Shown piece after piece: positions 47,816-59,300 of a stretch of 64,000 nucleotides of DNA; the first letter of the stretch is position 1, and each line of letters begins with the position of its first letter. The stretch lies in the NCBI GenBank assembly GCA_038049695.1, contig CP142452.1, positions 37,374,501 to 37,438,500 of the forward strand. Direction: 5' to 3'. The position numbers were made by a program, and so were the translations under genes. A model generated the notes under the pieces. The model was not told the DNA's origin, did not search any database, and saw only the letters and a list, made by a program, of their open reading frames with translations. Source of the DNA: Cinnamomum chago. Taxonomy: Eukaryota; Streptophyta; Magnoliopsida; Laurales; Lauraceae.

Positions 47816-49498
47816 AGAGGCATGTATTGAGTACGCTCGTGGGGTGGACAAGCTAGCATACAAGTTGCCTGAACTTATCTCATTGAGCTTGAATCTGCCA
47901 GCAAATCGGTTGAAAGGATTCTTCAAGGGCCAAACCAGCTTTGTTCGTCTCAACCACTACACTCCTTGCCTAGAACCACATCTTGCTCTTGGTGTTGGTC
48001 GTCACAAAGATGCTGGAGCGCTTACCGTCCTTGCTCAGGATGATGTTGGTGGACTTGAGGTAAAGCGAAGGGCTGATGGTGAGTGGGTCACGGTCAAACC
48101 AATCCCAAATTCTTACATCATCAATGTTGGAGACATCATTCAAGTACCAGCTAACTAGATCTTGCTCAATCTATGACTTGTACATAAATACGCTTGTCTA
48201 CTACCTTCGCCTGATATCGAAAGGATATTTGCATGAAGATGGTCTTTACATGAAGTTTTCATATGAGAAAATTCAGATTTCTTCACTAGTTTGAGATTTC
48301 CACATATCACTGTCTATAATTGCTAAATGAAAATGGACACCGATCATTTCAATAGTTTCATCCATCCGATGTAAGTGTTTTATGGCTAGGCTTTTTCACT
48401 CAATCTTCTTGAATTCCATATTTTCAATATGACTACAAATCCACCATTTCTTTCCTCTGCTAAAAATTATCTCTATCATAACTCCACAGTGTATTATTTA
48501 GTATTATTCAGTAATCATAGATTAACTTATGATTTACCTCTTATTTTCCATAGTTTATTTCTTGAACACTCTTTCATTGCCATTACATACTCAAATTATG
48601 GCATCTCGCTAGAGGTGACGGGGCAGTCGAAGAACCATGACATGACCATCTCCAATCTACTAAAATCTCTGCTAATCCTACAGATTTAGCGAGATGTCCA
48701 AAAGAAAATTACAGAGCCTAAACCCGTCACAACTCAGAAAGCAAGCCAAAGTTTCAATGCACACACCAAGAAGGAGATATGTGACTCCTAGCATAGCTTG
48801 AAAGAAACCCCTTCTAACAAAACTAAAATTCTAGCTCTAATAAAGCTCAAAACACATTGATGATTTACACCAAGATTCCTACAACATTAAGCAACTCAAC
48901 AAAAGGAATGACAGACTCAATAGGGGCTTCACCATGAAATGCACAGGGACCAGGTCCCACATATTTTACAACCAATATGACTCTTGACACTGCTCCAATA
49001 ACAATTGCAAGTGGTCCTAATTGAAAGAGTGAAGATAGTCTATCGCAACATTTCCCTTCTTTTGGACTGCCACTATTGATGATAGTATTTAGGTACTGCT
49101 AAGTACTGCAATGTTGGGCTTTCCCAAATGCATTGTTGTTTAGGAATCTGTCATAACCATAATTTTCAGAAATCTTAAAATAATGGAAGAATATTCGAAA
49201 AGGGCTCTAAAACATCAATTAACCAATGTGTTTTTACAGGTTGGGAGTAACGACAAGTATGAGAGCGTCGAGAGTAGGGTGGTGGTAAACTCACAAAAAG
49301 AGAGGTTGTCAATCCCTTTTTCCTCAACCCTGCCTACTTAGTGATGGTAAAGCCACTGGAGGAGCTGCTACAGAGCATGATCCCCCCAAGTACAAGGAAT
49401 ACAACTGGGGCAGGTTCTTTAACTCAAGGAAAGACGACAATTTAAAGAAGCTAGCTGTTGAGAATGTTCATATATACTACTTCAAGGTAGCTGAATAA
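47816..49498 (+). pseudogene. 2-oxoglutarate/Fe(II)-dependent dioxygenase, broken, first exon missing
   Basis: Two exons of a plant DOXC-type dioxygenase. Exon 2 (47816-48143, acceptor TTTCATCAG, donor GTACCA) encodes YARGVDKLAYKLPELISLSL, LNHYTPCLEPHLALGVGRHKD and INVGDIIQ. The iron ligands H and D of HKD are codons 48003-48011. Exon 3 (49240-49498, acceptor TTTTTACAG) encodes VGSNDKYESVESRVVVNS and, in shifted frames, FFLNPAYLVMVKPLEEL and PPKYKEYNWGRFF ... KVAE stop. Lesions: a one-base loss in the T-run near 49316, a second shift near 49368, and the distal iron ligand usually found in YESVEHR replaced by serine (49273-49275), although the RLS of the oxoglutarate site remains. Exon 1 is absent; upstream lies retroelement E. 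It is the only host-type gene in the window and is not functional. Confidence 0.88.
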
Positions 49499-51801
49499 TC
49501 ACTCTCATGCTGTATCTTGGTTATAGTTGTTTTTATGGTGGTGTGTATTGGTGGTAAGTATGGAGTTAATAAATGTGAATGCACCTAATCCACATGGATT
49601 TTAGGGTGTGAATAATGATATATGTTATTTGGGAACTTCTACAAACAATTATTGAGCAATATGATTTTCTAATACAATCACTAAGCAATGCTTATGGGAA
49701 TATGCAGCCAAATCAACAAACATCAAATCACCATGAAAGTAAAGACAAGAAAACATCATAAAAAAAAGCATCAAGACTTAAGATATATGTGATTCAGTCA
49801 CAATATCTGACCTACATTGAGAGGAGAAAATGCAAAGCTTTTCTTACTCTTTATAGAGAGTATGAGCTTGCAAAGTGAAGCTCCTTACTTTTTAGAGGAC
49901 CCTATTACAAAACACAAGCTTGTTACAATGCTTCTCTCCTCCCATTTCTTTGGGAGCTCCACAACCTTTGGTTTAGAGTCAATCTACTGGAATACATAAA
50001 AGTCAAAGGGGAGAAAGAAAATTTTGACTTCACAAATATGTTGTGTTCACACACAATCATTTAACAATATAAGCTTATGCCAAATCAATTTTGTCACACT
50101 TAAGAATCAAATTATGAGAGATGAGATATATTAAATTTGAATGATATAATAATGCCCACAAAATCCACTTCATTATCCAATAATTTTATTGCTCTCCCCC
50201 TTGTTCTACTTGAACCTGTACCATTCAATTTGTATTATGGGGCCTCAATTTATACATATCCAGACTATCTCAAACAACATTGCTTCTTTTTTTCTGTTGA
50301 TCCTTTTTTTTTTTAAAAATAAATCTTAGGCATTACTTCTTCCTTGATAGTTTCCCCTGGTGATCATTATCTAACCAATAGAATGATATGTGATTGCCTG
50401 CTAGCAGATTGTGTGGCCCACCAAGCAATAATCATCCAACCAATCATATGATGGGGGGTGCTCTGCTTAGATGATTGCATGGCCTATCAAGCTATCATTC
50501 TCCAACCAATCAAATGATGGGGCCCACTTTTCTTGAGGTTTTATATAATGGCCTGAGGAAGTGGGAGTTTCTCTTTCATTTATTTAATGATTTTTTTTAT
50601 TACCTAGCCAAGGGGTGGGAGTCTGTACCGATGAGAGTCCACTGCACATATCCAGCAGTCCATATCGTGTAACACTTTTCTGCAACTGCAACTCCATTGT
50701 GGGTCCCACTTAAAGAAAATCTAGACCGCTCAAGATGGGTAAAACCTCCAATGGTGATATAACATCAAGTTTCAGTTCAAATAGAGTGAGTCCCACTGTA
50801 CAATAGAAACCTACCAGACGCTTAAGTGGCATAGTTATGAACATTGTGCTAATCACGTTTCCGTCATGGTGCTCTATCCTACGATGAGATCTACTCCTTT
50901 TGAGCTAAAGCTTGAGTCATATCATTGGCAGGGATGTAATTCATGGGCCCCATGATGGAGTTCCATAAAAGTGTTACACAGTTCTTGTAATAACTGCAAC
51001 AGAGGATCCGACACCTATCAACATCAAATCTAATAATATCTATTACAATCTCATCTATCACAGTATTATATGCAAATGGTGCCTGCATATCCCATTTTGC
51101 ATCCTTTCCATCTTCCTCACCCAAGAATCGATAATGACGTTTTCATTGTGGGTCATACTTTCTTGATAATTTCTTGTGATTTGCCTTGGTTTGGTGCAAA
51201 AAACCTTGTGGTCCATCACTCCATTGTCATTAATGTATCCATCATATTTTTTTTAATCAATACTTTATCTTTTTTGTTTTTTCACCACTTTCTCACACTC
51301 TGCCAAAGATACACCTGGCATTTTTGGGCCAACATCTCTATATTAACCAAAAGATTCTTCAAGTTAGTGGGGGAACTGATTGTTTCTGTTCCCCATAAAC
51401 TATGAAGATGAACCCTCTAAACTCAAGGACTTTAACCAACCTCAGTATCCATGCTTCACTAATCTTAGGCTAATTAACTGAGAAAAATATCCAAAGAGAC
51501 ATAAAATATAAGAAATCCAACAAACAAAAGAGAAGATAGTATGTGATTTAACCTAATTAATTACGAAATAAACTGTGATTTAAAACTTTGCTCTGGAACA
51601 TAGGAGCTCCCGCACTCAGATGTAAAACCTGAAATCAGATGAAACTAAGCAGAAACACAATTTTAATTGAAACATTTTTGGGACATAAGCATTCCCATAC
51701 TCGGATGTAAAAACCGAAATCAGATGAAACTAGGAAGCAATGCAGTTCTAAAAGTGAAATAACAAGTATAACTGTGCAATTGTACTCACCTCAACAAATC
51801 T
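49499..51801. other. Non-coding stretch with a MITE-like element
   Basis: No gene. 50381-50520 contains two diverged copies of a phrase (GCCCACCAAGC...ATCATCCAACCAATCATATGATGG / GGCCTATCAAGC...TCTCCAACCAATCAAATGATGG) about 85 bp apart. 50667-50979 is an inverted-repeat element, listed separately. The first part (49500-50300) is AT-rich and may be the 3' flank of the dioxygenase gene. The 3' end of the CACTA element probably lies here, but I could not find a clear TAGTG/CACTA terminus. Confidence 0.5.
50667..50979. mobile_element. MITE-like element with terminal inverted repeats
   Basis: The ends GTGTAACACTTTT (50667-50679) and its exact complement (50967-50979) are extended by AACTCCATTGTGGGTCCCA against the complement of TGGGCCCCATGATGGAGTT, giving arms of about 40 bp with a small gap. 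It is 313 bp and non-coding. No clear target duplication was found, so the superfamily is unknown. Confidence 0.65.
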
Positions 51802-53908
51802 CTAGCTGCTCGTGGAGCCCAAACCGCCTAAGCCGACTCGCTGGAGCAGCATTTGAATTTGACTTGCCTGTGTAGCTGCCTGATCTTGCATCACATCCTG
51901 TTGTCGCCGCAAATCCTCTTGTCCCTTCTGCGCCTTGTCACACTGTCGCCGCAAATACTCTTGTGCCTTCTGCGACTCTTCATACTTTTGCCACAACTCC
52001 TCTTGTACTCTCCGCGACTCGGATAGCTGCCGCCATAAGCTACTCACCTCAGTCGCTACCACAGTACTACTAGATATTGATGCTGGGCCCCTCGAGCGAT
52101 ACCCTTGCCTCCTCGCGACCCTTTTCCCTAGCACCTCCTTTATCAATTGCTGTTGCGCCATTGGGGAGCCGCTCACCTCAAACTGCGACAGTCCTAACTC
52201 CAACCTTTGCTGCATTCTCAAAGAATATATATAAACTTATAATATATGTAAATACCACTATATAAAGTATGACATACTAATGAATTTTCAATAACTCACA
52301 TATGTCGCTTCAGCATGAGGTGTGATCCATTTGTTCTGCTTCTTGCTCCAGTGTTGTTGCCGGTATAATTCTGCTTGGGAGGAAGGAGCTTCCTCAACAG
52401 GCATGATTGACAACCGCTGTGCAAATGATTGAGAGCGAGAATAATGAGTCGTCTGCACTTGACTTCGGCTCATTGAATTCCTTTGTGACTGAAGCTGCAA
52501 ATTACAAGTTAAAAAGAATGTAGTTAGCTTATTTAGAAAAAGCACGAGGGAACATAGCAATGGATTTAGTTACCTTCCACTCAGGTGTCTCCCAGTTATG
52601 CTCTATCATCCATATCCACTGGTCCCCCTTTGCGGATCTAGTGGGTACTGCCTCGAATCATGTCCCTCTCCCAATAACTTCTTATACTTCATGTGAAGCT
52701 CCGACCTGAACTCCCTATATATATGCATGGCAAGTTTTTGGATGGCCATTTTCACTACCTGGTCGGTCTTCCAGTCGCCGAAGTCAAACTTTTGCTGTCA
52801 TTTGAAACTCCATAAGTTGAGTAATAAACAATGATGCATTTAAAAGGCAAAAAAATAAAAATAAATCAAATTCTACATCCATCAAATAATTTCAAGTAAT
52901 TATCTACATTGAGTGCCAAAAGGGAAGCAACCAAAAAAACACTTCCTACCATCACTAGATTCAGAAGCATGATTGACTGGATTCAATGCTGCACAATTCA
53001 AAGCATACGGAATAGTAAGTCAAAGTTCATTTTATTACCTCAGCTGCCATGTAGACTGCCTCCCTGGTCCCTTCATCAACCTTGATCCATGTTGGTTTGT
53101 CATATGGTGCAATCCTCTGGATATGACTGCCAAGCTCAACCGCAAATGTGGAGGCATTTGCACCCTCGAATGCCCCCGACACTTTGCCCAACGGAACATT
53201 CAACTTAACACCAAGAGCCTTCAACCTCTTCTCCGACGCCAAGCCCACCACCTTGCCCCGCACACGTCGAGAGGTTGATGCTACAACCATTAAAAAAGAA
53301 AGTAAAGTGTTACCTTAAACATAAACAAATGAAGTTTGGAATATAATAGGGTCCAATATTACTTACCAACGCTACTATTCGTAGACTGACTGGTGGCATG
53401 CTCTGGGACCGTAGACTGACTGGCAGCACGCTCTAGGACCGTAGACTGACTGGGAGCATTCTCTGGGACCGTAGACTGACTGGCAGCACGCTCTAGGACC
53501 GTAGACTGACTGGGAGCATTCTCTGGGACCGTAGACTGACTGGCAGCACGCTCTAGGACTGTAGACTGACTGGCAACACGCTGCGAGTGACTGATTGCAC
53601 TGCAGTGTCTCTATCTCCCTTGACCAGCCATGTTTGCGAATTGAATAACACAATCAATGAGCATATATAAAACAACAATAAGTCACATAATTGAAAGATG
53701 TTTGATGACCCATATAATAACATGTAACATTAATGATCTACCTCACTCACAGTATTATTACCTCATCTTCCAAGTCATCTTCACCCGAGGAACTCGACTC
53801 TTCCTCACTCTTGGATGGCCTGTACTCCATGTTTACATCATCATCTTCTTCTTCAGGTGAGACCCGGCGTCGAGCTGGACCTTCAAGTGCTCGTTCCAAT
53901 GGCCGTAC
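51802..53908 (-). pseudogene. CACTA accessory gene (Transposase_24/TNP1-like), 3' exons
   Basis: Minus-strand exons read in order: 53908-53763 (acidic serine-rich, RRRVSPEEEDDDVN; donor GAG/GTAATA); about 53603-53370 (10-residue repeats); 53278-53037 (STSRRVRGKVVGLASEKRLKALG ... WIKVDEGTREAVYMAAEV); 52796-52576 (KFDFGDWKTDQVVKMAIQKL; YREFRSELHMKYKKLLGEG; IEHNWETPEWK); 52499-52304 (RSQSFAQRLS; ELYRQQHWSKKQNKWITPHAEATY); 52221-51802 (coiled-coil tail, GGLGSTSS stop). This is the layout of plant Transposase_24 proteins, whose family binds the subterminal repeats of CACTA elements. A frameshift lies near 52640 (PQRG then DQWIWMIEHN in the next frame). The first exon continues beyond the solo LTR at 53909-56043. 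Confidence 0.82.
53375..53590 (-). repeat. 30-bp tandem repeat encoding a 10-residue repeat
   Basis: Seven 30-bp units (CGTAGACTGACTGG + variable 16 bp) alternate between two types, GCAGCACGCTCTAGGAC and GAGCATTCTCTGGGAC, giving a 60-bp higher-order period. In the minus-strand coding frame each unit encodes V-L/P-E-R/N-A-A/P-S-Q-S-T. There are no spacers, so it is not a CRISPR array. Confidence 0.9.
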
Positions 53909-56043
53909 TGAAAGTCCGTGGATCCGAACCCTAGAGGGGGGGGGGGGTTGAATAGGGTGAGCTTCATTTATGACCAATTTTAATCAATTTTAACTTCTTT
54001 AAAACAAACTAGTCACAAGTGATGATTATCAAACAAAATGCGGAAGCTTAATGAAAACAATCACCACAAAGCAAGCACCATCACACAAGGATTTATAGTG
54101 GTTCGGCCTCAATGCCTACATCCACTACCGGCTTGTGATCCAACACCCCACCGGATTTTCACTATTTATGCTTTTCAATAGGCTAAGCAATAACCTTTAC
54201 AATGATGTTTTTCAAGGCTTAACATCAACCTATACATTATGCTTTTCTTAGGCTAAGCAATAACCTCTTCAACCATAGGTTGGTTATCTCTCTAATTAGT
54301 GTCTAAATCACACTTGATGGAGATACAATTAAGCTCATTACATTTGCCTCTAAAATAGGCGGATATGAAAATTAAAATCTAACTCACACAAACACTAAAT
54401 GAATGCAAAGATGTATGCTCATGATGTGTGTGTGTGTGATGTCCTCAATCATTTTGAAAATGAAAGCTCATAAATGTATGCCTAAGGCTTTTGAAAGTTT
54501 TAGCTCATAAAAACATTTATGATTGAGGAAATGCTAATCACATGTTAAAACTAACTTGTAAAAGATATACATTTGTATCCTTAACAAGTTTTGAAAAATC
54601 AACGACCAAAACATGTGAAGCATAGGGATGTCAATCAAATCAACAATGTAGCTCAAAACATAAAAATAGATTTGATTGAAATAAGGGGACAAATCATATG
54701 TAATTATAAATACAACTTGAATATGATATACCAATCAATGCAAAGCAAGTTGTGAAACTTTAAAACAAATTTACATATGATTTGTAAAGATGTTGAATCC
54801 ACAACATAAGATATATTTTGAAAGAGATTTTCTTATGATGAAAAACAACAACCAAAGATTCAACCAAGTATATGAATCATGTTACATATAATTTCAAAGA
54901 TTCTTTCATTAACATGATCTACTTAGATTTACCAAATAAAGTACTACTTGGATTGAATCAATGGTGATGCAACCAAAACAATAGATCAATTCAAAATATA
55001 AAACATGCTAAGGACACAACACATCATAGTTTAACATGCTCCTAAAGATTTACCAAAGATAAAACAAAACATGAAAACATATGATTTGTAAAGATGTTGA
55101 ATCCAAAACATAAGATAGTTTTGAAAGTGATTTTCTTATGTTGAAAAACAACGACCATAGATTCAACCAAGTATAGGAATCATGTTACATATAATTTCAA
55201 AGGTTCTTTCATTAACATGATCGACTTAGATTTACCAAAGATAAAGTACTACTTGGATTGAATCAATGGTGATGTATCCAAAACAATAAATCAATTCAAA
55301 ACATAAAACATGTTAAGGATACAACAAAACATAGTATATCATGCTACAAAAGATTTACCAAAAATAAAACAAAGCATGACAACATATGGTTAAGGAAAGT
55401 AGAGCTTACTTGGTGGTTTAACTCATTAATCCAAGCTTTAGCTTTCCTAATGATCCCCTTCATCCCTTAGTTCATTTCCCTTTTATTTGCCTCAAAACCC
55501 CTCAAGGAGGGCCTTAAAATTTCCAACTTTTGGCAAAGGAAAGAACTCATATTTATAGCCAAAACAGCCCAACGGCTAGTCCCAGGTCGACCTGGTACTC
55601 ACAACGGCTAGAAATCAGACCGTTGGAGCTCCAGGACCCAGTCGACCTGCCACACAGGCAGGTTGACCTTCTGGGACCAAAAATTCCCAAAAGAGCATAT
55701 TTGAAGGTTTTTCTTGAGGGAACTTTTTGGGCCATTAAATCAAGCTTGAATACATGTTTTAAATCATTGTAAGGGTTTTTAAAACATGAAACATAGAAAG
55801 CCTAAAATTATTCAAAACTTTAAAACCAAAGGCTTGCTTGATTTCTAAAACTTCTTTTTAAAAAATCAAATGCATCCAAGATTAAAAACAAAACATGCAT
55901 AAATCAATATTTCTTCAAGTCTAAAAACCAATGCATGTATAAAACAAGATTTCAAGTTTTTATAAATCAATGCACATGTGTAAATCAAATGATGCTAGAA
56001 TGATAATGCATCCATCAAATTGCAACCTACAAAATTCCTAACA
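53909..56043 (-). mobile_element. Solo LTR G of the F family, inside the CACTA gene
   Basis: On the minus strand it starts TGTTAGGAATTTTG at 56043 and ends CGGACTTTCA at 53909, 2135 bp. Flanks CGTAC (53904-53908) and CGTGC (56044-56048) are a 5-bp target duplication with one change. It matches LTR F along its length, including the TATA box (55551-55557 complement), a palindrome cassette of different wording at 55582-55672, and hairpins such as CCTCAATCAT/ATGATTGAGG around 54443-54530. It lies in coding sequence; removing it and one duplication restores the reading frame. Confidence 0.93.
55582..55672. repeat. Palindrome cassette in LTR G (AGGTCGACCT type)
   Basis: 55582-55595 is a perfect 14-bp palindrome (CCAGGTCGACCTGG). 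GTCGACCTGCC and GGCAGGTTGAC pair across the loop ACACA at about 55642-55668. The cassette lies just upstream of the LTR TATA box, as in LTR F, but with different arm sequences. Confidence 0.85.
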
Positions 56044-56168
56044 CGTGCGCCCAGCTCATTTAATCTGGGGATTTTCCTTTGAATGTTACTATTTCGATTT
56101 GCCCCATAAGAAATTTTCTCCTGGGTCAATGCTCCGGGCTTGGCATAAAGTTTTCTTTTGGGAGGCAT
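56044..56168 (-). pseudogene. CACTA accessory gene, first coding exon (5' part)
   Basis: Minus strand from ATG at 56168: MPPKRKLYAKPGALTQEK and on to NELGA, a basic N-terminus. The exon is cut by solo LTR G and its continuation is at 53908. The upstream neighbour on the same strand is the TNP2 transposase gene, whose stop is only about 170 bp away, as is usual for the two genes of plant CACTA elements. Confidence 0.7.
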
Positions 56169-56338
56169 TTTTGGCTGCTATGATTAATAAATTGACATAA
56201 AATAAAACATATATGCTTAGAACACACATGCGGGAGGAACAAGTTACATATAAATGAACACATTAAAAGGCGGACTGAAAGGTAAAATAATGAATTCATA
56301 GCATTGCAATACTTGTCCACACACATGAAAAAAAAAGT

Positions 56339-59300
56339 TTACATATCATATTCCATATCATAATCAATATCTACATCGGACTGATCAGTTTCATCTTTAT
56401 TTACGTATTCTTCCAATGTATCATCCTCATTATCACTATTATCGGCAATGGGTTCATCATGGCCGGTTGTTGGTTCATTATCCTCAAGAATGATCTCTGG
56501 TTCAATGTCATCCCTAGTGTAAGGAAAGGAAAAATCCTCTTGAGCAGGGACTAAGACACTTTCATTTGTTTCTTCCTGTTGGTAAGGCTCATTTGTCACA
56601 TTTTGTCCACTATCTTCATCTCGCTTTGGCACATCCCAAATTCCTCGATGCTTGACACGTTCCACCACTTTTCAATTTGCCCCTAATTTGGTATCATTGA
56701 CACAGTTGACCTGAATTACCTGATTTGGCAAGGCAAATGGATCCTCCTCATACCACCGACCCCTAACGTCAACGCTTGTGACATGTGCATCGATATGTAT
56801 TCTATCTTTACGCCCAGTATTATACCACTCACATTTAAACAAAACCACTTTAGAACCATTAATGTATGACAATTCAAATATGTTGGACACGTAACCAAAA
56901 AAGTCAATTATTTTGCCATTGTGTTCCCCCTCAACAACCAACCCACTATTCTGGCTCTTGTGACAGTTGTCGCGATCTCTAGTGAGGAAACGAACACCAT
57001 TGACCATACAACCCGAATATTGATGCACTAGACAATTTGGACCATTTGCCAATGCCCATAGTTCATCGGTTGCATATCGAGACCGTTGAGATCTCAGTTG
57101 ATTCATCTGCATTAATTAATAGAGCATGAAACAAATAAATTAGGTTACACAATAGCTTAATGTTTCCGATTGACAAAATTTATTGTGAATTTATCGTACG
57201 TACATGATTTTTGAACCATCCAGAGAACTCTTCCCGTTGTATATCATTGATGTTGCGTCCCCTAGGCACGTGCACTTGCCTCTTGTGCTCCCTTCTCAGG
57301 GAATTAATGACAAAAAGTGATTTTAGCGACACAGAGGGAGATAAAGAAATTTACATGTTATGTTTAGTTAAACTGAACCACTTGCTCTAAATAAGGTACG
57401 ACCTCAGGAGTATTATACAACACAAACCAATGGGCCAGGTTGCGTTCCCTATGTGACACGTTGGGAGCCCTCGTGATAGGTGCAAAGGGACGAACGCGTT
57501 GGGTGAAGACGTCCAACCCTGGGCCTCGTTTGCCCCCATCGTCATTCCGTTCTTCAAGAACTTCTCCCTTTAGGTACCTCTTGATAAAATTAACAGTCTC
57601 TTTGGCAATGTATGCCTTGGCGATCAAACCTTCTGGCCTAGCTCGATTGGTTACGTATCGCTTAAGGGTTCCAAGAAACCTGTAGACATAGCGATCAACA
57701 ATTAAGATTAAAAAACTAAAATACTGTTACACTAATCAACAATATAAAGATGGGTAATGCAATCACCTCTCAATTGGATACATCCATCGATATTGCACCG
57801 GTCCGGCAAGCATGGCCTCGTGCGGCAAGTGAACTGCCAAATGGACCATCACATCAAAAAATGCAGGAGGAAAAATCCTCTCCAACTTACACAATATGAG
57901 TACTATCTTTTTCTCAAGTACTTCCAAGTTGCTCCGTCTTAATGTCTTCGAGCAAATGTCCTCGAAGAAGCTGCCCAGCTCAAATAGTGTTGTGCATATC
58001 TCTTTGTTCACATACCCACGCATGCCGATCGGAAGAACACGTTGCAAAAGAATGTGGCAATCATGGCTTTTCAGGCCTGCTAATTTCCTGTTTTTCGAGG
58101 TCACACACCTCGATAGATTCGCAGCATACCCATCTGGGTACTTGATCGATTTCAGATATTCATAAAAACCATTTCTCTCCTTTGGGGCTAATGTGTATGA
58201 AGCAGGGGACTTCTCACTTCCCCGTCCATTACTTCTACTCCGTAAATGCAATTCTGGCCTAATATTCATATCTGCCAAATCCAGACAGTCATACTCGGTG
58301 TCGTTGTTCCCCTTGTCCATGCCAAACATTGTGCCAAGGTGACTTTCACATATATTCTTCTCTATGTGCATGACATCAATGTTGTGTCGAACCTTTAGTT
58401 TCTTAAAATACGGAAGCTCATAAAAAATGCTTTTCTTCTTCCAATTCAAGTCTTCAGGATCGCGAGGTCTCTTCTTGTTGCTAGAGTGCTTCCCAAACCT
58501 TGTATCCGGCAACCGATCCAATTGTGCGTGTACCTTTTCCATCGACGGTAACTCCAATGACTTCACCCGATTCTCATTCTTACCGTTAAAGTCCTTACGG
58601 CGTCGCCAGGTGTGGTTCTTTGGCAAGTAAGCTCGATGGCCCGTGTAACCAACCTTTCTTTTCAACTTAACCGCTAAGAATTCGTCATTACAAGGGGGAC
58701 AAGCCATGTAACCTTTCGTGGTCCACCCAGACAAGTTACCATATGCTGGAAAGTCGTTTATGGTCCACAACAGAGCCACACGCATATTGAACGTCTGTTT
58801 GCTGTAGGCATCGTAAGTTTCAACCTTTCTCCCACAGCTCCTTCAACTCATCAATCATGGGTCGGAGATAAACATCGATATCATTCCCAGGTTGACGCGG
58901 CCCAGGGATAAGCAATGACATCGGGAAGAATGGCTCCTTCATGCACATCCAGGGTGGCAAGTTGTACGACATAAGTATGACATGCCACATACTGTAGGAA
59001 GCGCTCATGTCCCCGAAAGGGTTGAACCCATCAGAGGCTAGCCCCAGCCTTATGTTACGAGTCTCTATGGCAAAATCCGGATTCTCCTTGTCAAAATCCT
59101 TCCATTCATCACAATCGGCCGGATGCCTACATATCCCGTCATCTCTCCGTTTGTCACTATGCTATCTCATGTGCTCAGCAGTCTTTCGGGACATGTACAG
59201 TCTCCGTAACCTCGGTATCAATGGGAAGTACCGCAACACTTTATGAGGTATCTTCTTGCCCTTCCCAACATTGACTTTATATCTAGACTCCCTACATACT

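Noticed and set aside
47712..48158. Dioxygenase frame taken as an intact small gene
   Set aside because: Its first 35 codons are intron sequence before an acceptor at 47815, and the frame ends by reading through a donor; the real coding piece is only exon 2.
49499..51801. Search for the 3' terminus of the CACTA element
   Set aside because: No CACTA or TAGTG terminus with subterminal repeats could be identified with confidence, so no element border was called.
53375..53590. Possible CRISPR-like array
   Set aside because: Units are directly adjacent with no unique spacers and encode an in-frame protein repeat; the window is plant nuclear DNA.
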